DNA from: Diatrype stigma
Taxonomy: Eukaryota; Ascomycota; Sordariomycetes; Xylariales; Diatrypaceae
Length of the DNA: 64,000 nucleotides
Assembly: GCA_022225965.2 (NCBI GenBank)
Contig: JAKJXP020000055.1
Location: 186,001-250,000 of the forward strand
Direction: 5' to 3'
Position 1 is the first letter of the stretch, and every line of letters starts with the position of its first letter. Positions 11,673-22,421 of this stretch are shown here, piece by piece. The notes under the pieces were generated by a model, which saw only the letters and a list, made by a program, of their open reading frames with translations, did not search any database and was not told where the DNA came from. Position numbers and translations under genes: made by a program.

Positions 11673-13364
11673 CTACGACGTGAAGTACACATCCATGAAT
11701 CCCACCCAGCTCGCAAATACTCCCACTGCCGAATACGAGCTCATGAACATCAATGGGAGGAACTCCAACCCCTTTCTAAAGATGATCTGGTGTACAAAGG
11801 AGCAGTATATAATTAGCGGGATGCTGATGGCAATGTAGAGTATGCTGAAACGGTCAACAAGGATTGTCCGCCGTCGGTTCGAAGCAGGTGCAAGACGGTC
11901 GAATGCCATCAGGAACCCGACCAACCACAATATGGTGTATACCGTTTTAATTGGGAATTCGGCGGGCGTGAATAGCAGCGGAAAGAGCGAGACGTGGCCT
12001 GCTACTGCCAGAGGACGGAAAGCTCCAAGGTGTCGCCGGTCTTTCAGGGCGATCAGGCTGAAGGGGATGATGACTAGGAGTATAGCCTTCTCATGGACAT
12101 GCCATCCGAACAGGAAAGAGGCGTAACCGCAGAGTGTCACTGCTCCTATGAAGGCATCGGGCGTGGGGTTCCGGAAGAGCTTGATAAGTGGGATTACTTG
12201 AAAGACTACGGTAAGTCCAAAGCATATCCTTGGGGTGATTTCTGGAAGCACTGCGAATGCCGTATCTCCGACTAAACCTCGGGTGACACTATGGAGGGCT
12301 TCTGCCTTGACTGGTAGTCCTAGTCGGGGTGCCACTATGCCATGTTAGTTACGAATCCAACCCAATGTTATCAAGGGGTGCTTACTTACCATAGATCAAT
12401 ACCCTGTCTGTAAACGAATACATCGCCCAGACATTCGGGGCCCAGTATGCATGACAGAGTCCACGTGAGAAGGGAAATAGTCTGCTGAGAATCTGAGGTA
12501 TTTGACCCCTGATGGCGAAAGGGCCAAAGGCTGCTCCGAATATGGTAAGGATACCACCACCAAGCTTAACACAGTTCCAGAACTGGATGTCAAACACCGA
12601 CTTTGGTGACAGGCAGTACACTCTGAGAAGATAGGCGAAGTATGCTGGAGCAAGATAGAGATATATATGCTTCATGCAGAGCAATGCTGCAAAGACCAGG
12701 CCACTCGCTAGCAACTTCTTCTTGCGAGCCAAGACTAGCGATGCGATCAGGATGCCATACATAGCACCGTTGTATTGGAAGTGAATGTGGTCGATGATGA
12801 GAAGACCTGGTGAAAGCAGGATCGAGATTGCCGCTGCTTGAGCAGCTCGCCTGGCCACGCCCTGGGTAGTCTCAACATATCTAAAGGGGGGTCGATCAGC
12901 GTAAGTGAAGAGCTTGCCACAGCACAACAGAAAGACACATACAGTTGAAGTGCATATACCAGAACCAGCTCCGTGGCGATAACGGTGAATCTCTGGAAGT
13001 AAACCGTCTGCCAGCTATCGTAGTTCAAGTTGTGGACACGCAGCATAGCCGGGTCGGCTAGCTTGGCAGCTTGCGACAAAGCCCATTCGAAATATGCGAA
13101 GAAGGGCGGATAGTCCAGAGTCCATTCTGAGGTCTTCTCATAGTACCATTCCCATGGCGACAAGCTATTCGTTATAGCGAGCCAGTTCCGGTGGACCTCA
13201 AAATCAGTCGATTTGCTTTGTCGAGTCAGTTACTCAGTCCAGTGTCACGCCACAAGAGATCAAGAGATGGGAGATCATACGTACTAAGCCGGGAAGAGGA
13301 GGATCTTGAAGGCCGTCGCAACAACTGCGCATTGCGCAATTGTGGGATATATTTCAGTCATCAT
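11673..13364 (-). CDS. alg8: Dolichyl-P-Glc: Glc1Man9GlcNAc2-PP-dolichol alpha-1,3-glucosyltransferase (ALG8)
   Basis: Four exons, 13364-13285, 13215-12943, 12880-12390 and 12334-11673, give 501 aa, the normal length. It adds the second glucose to the lipid-linked N-glycan precursor in the ER lumen. Family marks: [14 protein letters not shown], then [19 protein letters not shown] in the first luminal loop, [14 protein letters not shown], and [18 protein letters not shown] near the C-terminus. [17 protein letters not shown] favours ALG8 over its paralogue ALG6. About ten hydrophobic segments are visible, as in ALG6/ALG8/ALG10 enzymes. The gene diverges from the L-type lectin gene at 15096. The second intron acceptor is AAAG, and the exon split across Tyr codons supports the joins. 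Confidence 0.95.
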
Positions 13365-15095
13365 CGGCGACTGGATTCATTGAACATAAAGGCTGGTATT
13401 TGGCTGATATCTAATATGAGGTTGATATGAGAATTCTGAACCCCGGGCACCATGAAATCCCTTCCTCAGTCTTCAGTGGCCGAAGGGGAGCACTGGAAAA
13501 GAGCGGGCCTTCAAATGTGTTAGAGAGATGTCGTCAATTGTCCATTGCGGCTTGGTTTTTTTGAGTGACGGCTTCGCACTAACCGATAATGTCGGCAAAG
13601 GTAAACACCGGCTTTCAAGGTTGACTGCCCGTCCGTCCCTAATCGTATCCTTGCCTGTTCAAGGTTTCATCCATCCAATAATCCAATAATCCAATAACCC
13701 AATAACCCAATAACTACCTATGTACTGCAAAAATAGCCTCTTCTTATTTAGGTACCTAGACATGTGGTACCTACTTGTTCCTGCTGCTACCTGTAGTAGT
13801 ATAAGAATGACAACAATTACGTGCATCTGCTTTGATACACCACTGAGATGCTGCATGAAGACACATGCTGGCGTTGACTTCATACTACCTACTACCTAGG
13901 GGATCCTCGGACCTCAATGCCAACCATACAAGACCACGTCTGCCAGGTACAAGTTGTAAGTACAAATTCCATGTCCACCTTAACCATCCCTGGTCTAGCC
14001 ATGCCTGCCATGTTATTTGTCTCAAGCTAAGGGAGGTAGACATCAGGTTAGGTATGTACCTAAGTACCCGGAGCCTGGCGAATTAGATAAGCTGCCATCA
14101 ACGTCCCAACCTGAATGTAGGCATTGCCGTAGCTCATCTTTGTCATATTTGTCTTACCAATTACCGGCTGGACGTGTGCATGGCATGGCAGCAGAGACAG
14201 GATAATTGGGAGATCTATCCTTCTTTCTTGCGTGCATATCATGACATGTATGTATGAGTACTTACATACCTAGGTACATATTATAGGTCAGTTGTAGGTA
14301 AAGCAGCTCTCCATAATATAACGACGTTAGCTGTCCCTGACTCCCCGTACTATAATACAGTTGCGTCTTAGGCAGGTTAGCTAAGAGGTAAGTACATGAT
14401 TACCTCCCCTCTTCCCATAGTGTAACACGTATACACAAGCAGTAACTACCTAAGGTAGCCTAGGTATAGCTAAATGGTGGAAGGTCGGTAGTGGGAGTGG
14501 TTTCCATATAGGGCTGTATGTATGTTCTATGTAAAGCTGCAGCATATCGGCGCATCGGCGTATCACCATAAGTAGCAAGAGCTCAGAATTTCCAGGTCCC
14601 AGTCCCAGTCCAAAGTCCCAAGTCCAAGTCCCAAGCCCAAGTGCACAGAGTGTCCTCTTGGCTCTGAATATTCTAGATTCTAACCAGATGTTCGATGTTC
14701 GATGTTCGATTTGGCCATTGCGAAACGATAAGACAGCAGTAGTAGTTAGTCAGTGAGGCAGATGTTTGGTTTCGTGTGTGCGCTTCCTTTCAGCAAACTG
14801 GAATAGACCTTCCTTTCTCTTCTCTCTTTCTCTTTGCATGCCCAAGTTCCCATTTACCTACTTCGTACCAACCAAGTAGCTACAGTTCCAATCGTTTATA
14901 CCGCCGACGCCGACTTGACCACCTTGCAAGCAAGCGCAAGCGTTCAACCGTCCCACCCAGGGATCAAGAGAGGAACTTCTTTATACTTCACTTCTTTATA
15001 TCTACATACAATTCTACATACAATACCTGATACCTTCCTTGCATATGCCTGTCTCGGACTTCAATTGATCCCCCGACCACCCCCCGACCGCTGCT
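13365..15095. other. Divergent intergenic region between ALG8 and the L-type lectin
   Basis: 1.7 kb shared upstream DNA. It contains small CCAATAA-type repeats near 13675-13715, TACCTA/AGGTA microsatellites, GTCCCAA/GTCC units at 14590-14645 and three GATGTTC units at 14691-14711. No coding exon recognised; the last 300 bp before 15096 are pyrimidine-rich and probably the lectin promoter or leader. Confidence 0.5.
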
Positions 15096-16615
15096 ATGCG
15101 TCTCCTACGGACCTCAGCCTTGGCTTTCGGCCTGGCCGCCGCATCGGCCAGCGTCGCCGAAGCCCAGCCCCAGTTCCTGATCAACGAGCTGAGCTTTGGC
15201 CACACAGGAAGGTTCGCCGCCATGCCATGCGATAATGCGCCCCTGCGAGCGGGCGCTGTTTTTCTGCTGTCTGTCGGGACGTTTCCATTGACATCACCGT
15301 GCCTTGCAGGATGAACCCCCGCGGAGGGCCCTCCGTGCCCGGCTTCTCCCTATACGGCACCCCGAACCCCCCCGAGGTCCTGTCCAACAAGCTCATCCTC
15401 ACCCCGGTGGCCCCGGGCAACACGCGGGGCGCCGTGTGGGCCGACGCGCCGAACCAGTACGCCAAATGGGTCGCCGACGTCGACTTCCGGACCAACGGGC
15501 CCGAGCGCGGGGGCGGCAACCTCAACATATGGCTGGCGCGGGGCGGGCCCCAGGAGGTCGGCCAGGCGAGCATCTACACGGTCGGCCAGTTCGACGGCCT
15601 GGCGCTGGTGCTGGACCAGCACGGCGGCTCGGGCGGCATGATCCGCGGCTTCCTGAACGACGGGACCACCGACTTCAAGACCCACCACAGCGTCGACGGC
15701 CTGGCCTTCGGCCACTGCAACTACCCCTACCGCAACCTGGGCCGCCCCTCCCAGATCAAGCTGCGCCAGACCGAGTCCGTCTTCAAGGTCGAGATCGACG
15801 GCCGCCTGTGCTTCGAGACCGACAAGATCTCCATCCCCGCCGGCTACCACTTCGGCATCACCGCCGCCGCCGCCGACAACCCCGACTCGTTCGAGATGTT
15901 CAAGATGGTCGTGATGACGGAGGACCTCGAAGCTAAGGGCGACGCGCCTCCCCAGCAGCAGCAAAACCAGCAGCAACAACAACAGCAGCAGCAGCAGCAG
16001 CAGCAGAACGGAGGCGAGGCCGCCGAAGCTAAGATGCGATACTTCGGGCGCCAGCGGCAAGCTGCAGCGCCTCCTGCGCAGCAGGCCGGGGGCGAGGAGC
16101 CGCCCCCCAACCCCGACACGGAAGAGGCGGTGCCGGCGGACGAGGCGGCCGAGGCGATCAAGAGCGCGGAGGCGCAGTTCCGGGACCTGCACAACCGGCT
16201 GCAGAGCGTGAACCACCAGCTGTCGACGCTGTTCCGGACGGTGTCGAGCCACGGCAACGCGGCGACGGGCCGGCACGGGGACGCGATGAAGGCGCTGGAG
16301 GGCATCAGCCAGCAGCTGGCGGCGCTGGAGGGCGTGCCGGGCCGGGTGGCGGTGCTGGAGGCCGAGGTGGGCAAGGTCGCGCGCGAGCTGCGGGACGTCC
16401 GCAGCGACGTGCGCGCGCGCGTCAAGGAGTCCGAGAACGCCCTCAAGAGCTTCCTGGGCGACAAGCACGGCAGCATGCTCGAGCACGTCGCCGTCCAGGC
16501 CGCCAACCCGAGCCACGGCCGCCTCATCCTCGTCATCGTCGGCAGCCAGATCGTGCTCGTCGTCGGCTACATCGTCTACGAGCGCAAGAAGACGTCGCCG
16601 AAGAAGTATCTGTGA
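15096..16615 (+). CDS. L-type lectin cargo receptor (ERGIC-53/Emp47-like) with C-terminal KKxx signal
   Basis: Two exons, 15096-15211 and 15310-16615, give 473 aa. A signal peptide (about residues 1-23) leads into an L-type lectin fold: FLINELSFGHTGR, ADVDFRTNGPERGGGNLNIWL, FDGLALVLDQHGG, and a Cys pair in GHCNY and RLCFE. A glutamine tract encoded by CAG/CAA (about 15955-16005) separates lectin and stalk. The stalk has a heptad-rich stretch (about residues 260-430). One membrane segment (LILVIVGSQIVLVVGYIVY) is followed by a short cytosolic tail ending KKYL, a KKxx COPI retrieval signal. The family cycles between ER and Golgi carrying mannose-rich glycoproteins. The start is fixed by the signal peptide; the intron splits an Arg codon. 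Confidence 0.93.
15955..16006 (+). repeat. CAG/CAA tract encoding polyglutamine
   Basis: About 16 near-consecutive CAG/CAA codons between the lectin domain and the stalk of the preceding gene product, interrupted once by AAC. Mixed codons make it more stable than a pure CAG run. Confidence 0.9.
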
Positions 16616-17429
16616 GGGAGGGGGGTGGAAGAGCGAGAGGTGGAGATTAAGAGGGGCGGGTGCGAAGAGGGAATACCTAAGGGGGGAGGGCGAACGGAGC
16701 CGGGGCCGGAGCCGAGACCGGGCCACAGTACAAAAAGGGGGCATGGGCGCGCAGGGCGAGCTTTGTATAAAATTAAAAAATGGAATTCCCGAGTAAGTAG
16801 GCATGGCAGGCAGTCAGGGGGAAGGCATTTGTTCGTTTTGCTATTGACGAAACTGTACTATGTTATGTATCCTAGCGTTATGCATATGTATGAATTCAGC
16901 GTTCAGATTGGATATTATCTCCCAAGATCCGTCTAAAAACATGTGAATGAGTTTACTAACTTAGTAGCTAGGGTCTGAAAAGAAGCAAAAGTCAACTTCC
17001 TAGCTGATGGGTAACTAACCAGATATAAGAAAAGCAAAATATGGTGTCGAAACCCTCGCTAACTCCAGTGAAGTTCAAAGTGATGAAAATACCCTAGTCT
17101 ACCTACCTAAGGACTAGGTAGGAGATCGTGCAATAACTGCTGGTCCTATGAGTCCGGAGATGCCTCGCCTCGCCTCAACGAAAGTGTTGCAGATACATTC
17201 AAGAAAAAGATACATGTAAAGTCCAATGTCCGGTTTGCCCACCCACTCATTACACCCACCGCCAAAAGGTATATCGTTTACAATCTCCCCCCCTCGTCTC
17301 TCCTTGCCTCTTCTGCTTCTGTCCGTATCCCTATCCCTCTGTGGTATGTCGTCATCCCCTTGCCACACATCATACACCACATTACACACCACACACCAAT
17401 TCCCTCCGCTCAACACCCAACCATCCAAC
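16616..17429. other. Convergent intergenic region, lectin and aminopeptidase P
   Basis: It holds the 3' flanks of two convergent genes. The segment 17225-17500 is rich in C and T with many CAC/CAT units on the plus strand. No gene seen. Confidence 0.5.
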
Positions 17430-20400
17430 CTAGCAGTACTCATCCTCCTCATCCGTCTCATCACCATCGCCATCACTCTCACCACCACCACGGCCAATAT
17501 CATCATCAACGCCCCACTTCGGCGCCTCGGTCAGGTTCTCGTGCCCGCTGCCGTCGGCGGTGACCAGGACGCAGTCCTCGATGCGGACGCCGCCGACGTC
17601 CCAGTAGCGCTCGAGCACGTCGAGGTCGAAGTAGCGGCGGTGCTCGCTGCCGTCGCGCAGGAAGTGCCACTCGATGTACGGCCGGCAGAAGTAGATGCCC
17701 GGCTCGATCGTCACCACCATGTTCGGCTGCAGGACGGTGTACTTGGACGACGATGCCGACGACAACGACGACGACGACGATATGGTGGACGAGCGCTTCT
17801 TCTTGTTCGCGGTGGCAGGAGTGGTGGCCTGTTGTGAGTGGTGGGGTAGGCCCTGAGCCTCATTGGTGTTGTTGTTGTTGCTGTTGTTTACATCCGCACT
17901 AGTGGCAGCAGCAATATCCGTGGCTGCCGCTTCTGCTGCCGCTGCCGCCACTGCTTGCTGTTGCTGGCGGATCATGCCGCGGAGCGTCTGCGGGCCGACC
18001 GGCCTGCGCTTCCCCCACATGCCCTCGCCGGCCGGGCGCAGGAGTTCGCGGCTCAGGACGCTGGCGTGCGTGAAAGGACTCGTCAGCATGTATAACGCAG
18101 AGCTTGCCTACTTCCCCACGCCCACCTCCCCGCCCGTCCCTTCTATCGCAATACAAGTGCGTGAGGAGGGCAGGAGGTTAAGGAAAGAGAGGGGGGATGA
18201 AGCAGGCGAGTTAGGGGAGGGGGGTGGGGCAAAGGCTAACTCACTCATGCACATCCAGCCCGACATGATGGCCCAGCCCATGGGGGAAGAACGCGGCAGC
18301 GGTGCCGGCGGCGTAGATCTCGTCGGCGGAGAACTCGCGGCGGAAGATGCCGAGAGCGAGGAGGCCCTCGACGGCAACCCTGGCGGCGCGGAGCTGGAGG
18401 TCGCGGAAGACGACGCCGGGGCGGATGCCGGCGATGCACTCGGTCTGCATGCGGAGCACGAGGTCGTAGACGGCGCGGGCGGGCGGGGAGAAGGACCAGG
18501 CGCCGCCGTCGCCGCGGCGCCGCAGGGGCAGCGTGCGCGTCACGTCGCTGGCGTAGCACGCCCACTCGGCGCCGGCGTCGAGCACGACCAGCTCGCGGCC
18601 CGCCAGCGGCTGGTTGTTGGCCTCGTAGTGCAGCGTCGACGCGTTGGCGCCCGAGCCCGCGATCACGGGGTACGACTGGGCGTGGGCGTTCTGCGCTAGG
18701 CACTATCCGTTTCGCACATATGGTTAGAGAAGGTAATCGGAGTAAGAAATCACGCCCTTGAAGATTGAATAATCCCGGCGCTTGTACATCTTCGACATGG
18801 AGGAGAGAGAGCGGGTGTAAGAAAACAAGATGAAAAGGGGCAAAAACAAAAACAAAAACCCCCAACTTACCGAATTCACAAACGCAGCCTCGATCTGGCA
18901 TTCATTCGCACAGCGGCCCTCGCGCAGCGCGCGCGCCACCGCAGCGTGGGCTTGGGACGAGACGCGGTTCGCGCGGCGGATCATGGCGACCTCGAAGTCG
19001 TCCTTGACCAGGCGGGCCTCGTCCATGGCGGGCTGCAGGCTCTCGACGTCGACCTGCAGGCGCGGGCGCAAGCGATCTAAATCGAGGCCGTCGGGCAGCT
19101 GCTGGGCGCGCAGGACGTACAGGGGCCCGCGGACGCGCGGGAGGCGGGCGGCCAGGTACTTGGCCAGCAGGCGGTCGGCGAACTGGACGTCGTGGACGTC
19201 GGAGCGGGCCAGGACGGCGTCGGGCGAGGGGGTCGACGCCGAGCCCAGCCACAGCACCGTCGCGGGCGGCGCGGGCCGCGGGATCCACACCGTCAGCTTG
19301 TCCGCGCCGATGTCGTAGGTCGCGGCCGCGAAGCCGGGGAAGTCGAAGCCGGTCAGGTAGTAGAAGCTAGGTAGGTTAGGATTTTCTCATGTCTTTAGTC
19401 TCTTGTCTTTCTTCCCTCCCTTCCTTCCTTCTTTCCTTGGAACGATGACTAACTATGGCGGGAAAGAGAGAGAGAGAGAGAGCTGAGAAAGGAAAAGGGG
19501 AAGATGGGAAGGGGAAGGGAGGAAAACTCACTATCGGCGCTGTCGGAAAGGGGGCCCTTGGTCTGAGTCCTCCCATTGAGCTTCCATCTGCCCGGGAAGA
19601 TAGATAAGCCCATCTTGTGCTCCTAATATCTCGGCTACCTTCCGCGCGTGTAGTTTTGCTGTACCGTTTGGTTTGGTTAGACAAATCAATATCATTTCAC
19701 GGTACTACGCCAGTTACATGAGTATATACCATCATCTTAGGGTAAGACGAGGCCTTGCTAGACAACTTTACGTATCGTATCGTATCGTAACGGCTACGTC
19801 ACTTGACCTGCCATGGCATATGCGGGTTGACTTTCTTCATGATATATATGTTTTGGTAATGCTGCGTTTCGTAGTCTTATATAGACGTATCTCGACATCA
19901 TGGTGGCTTCCTCATCAACGGGTTGAATAGAAAGCATGGGTATATTTTGACTCTTGTAAAACCCCAGGGTGAAATACTAAGCACTTCGTGCTACGCGAGC
20001 CAGGACTAGGCCAAGGTCCGATATGGAGTGACACGACGGAATAGATATAATGAAACATTCCCCATAGCTACAAAACAGACATCGGTCATTACTCACCGGG
20101 ATACTTCTTGGGCAGGTCCATCGGCTGCTGCCTCTTCTTCTTCTTCTTGGGGACCCTGACCTCGATGGCACTATGTCATAAAAGTGAGCTTGCATTAGTG
20201 GCGTTTGTCCAAGCAGGGAGGGAGGAGCAATGTGGGTGGCCCCGAGATGTATGCATCTCCATGTGGATGGAACACTGAATCTATTTTATTGAACCCAGGT
20301 GGTCTGAGGCGGTGGCTCATCACCGAAGACTTCCGGGTATCAACGAAATATTAATTAGGAGAGGCTTGAGAAAAGGAAACAGTGCGTACAGGGCGTCGAA

Positions 20401-20445
20401 CTCCACGGAAAGGAGGTCGTGGTCGAAAGGGGTTGCCTCCATCAT
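17430..20445 (-). CDS. Xaa-Pro aminopeptidase (aminopeptidase P, peptidase family M24B)
   Basis: Six exons, 20445-20390, 20170-20097, 19658-19532, 19366-18871, 18702-18245 and 18060-17430, give 613 aa. The N-terminal creatinase-like domain includes [21 protein letters not shown] and WLGSASTP. The C-terminal pita-bread domain keeps all five metal ligands: Asp in VVLDAGAE and SDVTRT, His in [13 protein letters not shown], Glu in TIEPGIY and GGVRIEDC. It removes N-terminal residues preceding proline and needs two metal ions. A low-complexity insertion of about 90 residues (Gln/Ala, Asn, Ser runs) sits between the His and first Glu ligands, and the C-terminus is acidic ([10 protein letters not shown]). 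No signal peptide is seen, so it is probably cytosolic. The 438-bp second intron is the longest in the window. Confidence 0.92.
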
Positions 20446-22421
20446 CGTCTCTATCTGCTTTCTCTCCCTATTCCACCTGCTGGACAGTTAGACCGGGCTG
20501 GAGCTGCCTTAGCGATGGAGTACACCAGGCTCGACAACGCGTCGGGAGGTATACCGGATCGTTGACCTACATACCTCATGCAGACGCTTGCTATATCCGC
20601 GTTATGTTAAGAGGTATAGCGACACAGAGCAGTTGCAGGATTAAGTGCTGTATATCAGAAGTCGTGCAACACTAGCAACCATGTAGGTTAGATACGAAGC
20701 AGGTAGATGTAGTTAATAGGAGTAGTTAGTTAGTAGGCATGAAGCATGTGTGTATGTGTATGTGTGTATGTATGTATGTACGTATGTATGTATGTACGTA
20801 TGTACGTATGTACGTATGTACGTATGTTAGGCTCCTGAGCCCCATCATCGATCGGTACAGCACAACAGCTATCCCCTTCCTGGCAGCTTGGCGGGGCATA
20901 GAACAGTCACGGATGTCCAAGCGAATCCATCGAGGGCGGCGGAGGATTACAGAGGAACTGATTGGCTGGGAGCTGATTAGCTAAGTCCCGAGGTCCCTAG
21001 CTACAACTGCCATAACCAACCCCTTGAACCTTATGGTGAAGAGAATGCGTCGGTATTATCACATATCATAACTCACATATCGAATATTGCTTACCTATAT
21101 TCCAGGTTTCTTACAACATGCATTCCAGAGGGAATAAGGGCCTCGGGATGGACGGGAATGTATTTATGAACGCCCAGGCACCGAAGTAGTATCACCGCTA
21201 ACCCACATCCCTCCGCGCTACGGTAGATATATTTAAATACCGACCCCGCGGATAACGGTGCCGTGGACGCTAGTTGCCATAGTACATGCCTCCATCGTCT
21301 TCGTATGCGCTTCGTATAGGTAGTATATGGTATACAATACCTAGTCTATATGGTATACAGTTCTTGCGATGGATGTCCCGGGCATGCAACATCTAGGCGC
21401 ATACCGCATATCGCATATCGCAAATACTCCCCCTACGTTGAGACATGATCGCTATTCGGTCGCGTATACTTCGCAGTCGGCATCTAGCGAGTCAAGGGAG
21501 AGCAATGTTGATATGATATATGCTTGCTCACATTGGACACTACAGTTGTCGATATTAGGTACAAAGATATGTAGCAGGGGACGCCATCTCCACTGCTTGC
21601 TGGCAAGGAGACGACTGCCTACCAGCTTGCATGCACCACTGGCATCATGAGCAGACACCATGTAAGGACAGTTGGTCTGGTGAGGTGATGCCTCCCATCA
21701 CTGGTCGATTCATTACGCAAGGCACGAATAATATGTGAGTTCCAGTTGCTCTCTGTTGCACTGGTTCGGCCCGTCTTGCAAACTTCCGCCGGCAACTCCG
21801 CTGGCGCCGCCAAGACTCGATCATCATAAGCCCCCCCTTTCCCACTTCCACCCACCGCCTCCACCCACTTCACGGCGGAGTATAGCCTTGGGTAGGTAGG
21901 CATTTGCCGTACAAGTTGCAAAAAATATTCTTACTCGTTCTCTCTTATCTGGGTATCAAAAAATGTAGATCGCCAATTTACCCTTCTGGCCTGTCAGGCC
22001 AGAAACGGAATGAGGTATCGGCATAGATAAGCTAGATACGATGCCACAAGCCCTGCCACTGCCGCCTGCGCCTCGTATTATATACAACGCCCTCTTCTGT
22101 ACGATGTCAAGGGCTCCTCACCCCATGCACCCTAGTAACGGTGGTTATAGTAGATATCTTCAAGCTCCCCCCCACCAGATTCTATGTAATCATTCAATCC
22201 CGCCAGGTAGGATAATATAGACCCCTCATGTTGTGTATGCCGGATACTATGAATGTGCTGCTTTCGCTGGTCGGGATATCGTTTGCCGCCCTCTCAACCT
22301 AGCGATAACAATTATCCTTTGTCCCATGAACTCCAGTCTTATGCCATCAAATAAGAGAACAGTCGTAAACATGCGAAGATCGCCACAATAAATCAAGGGG
22401 GTATTCGTTCGTTCCATACGC
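20446..22421. other. Intergenic region with a TATG/TACG microsatellite
   Basis: 2 kb upstream of aminopeptidase P and downstream of the Zn2Cys6 gene. It contains the tetranucleotide array listed separately and several AT-rich stretches. Short open frames have no recognisable domain. Confidence 0.5.
20746..20827. repeat. TATG/TACG microsatellite
   Basis: About 80 bp of GTATGTAT/GTACGTAT units, starting as GTGTATGT. Being alternating purine-pyrimidine and partly self-complementary (GTAC), it could form hairpins; simple slippage explains it. Confidence 0.9.

Noticed and set aside
15350..16804. Minus-strand open frame of 484 codons over the lectin gene
   Set aside because: Shadow of the L-type lectin. 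Its Leu/Val/Arg runs, including a polyleucine stretch, come from the reversed CAG tract.
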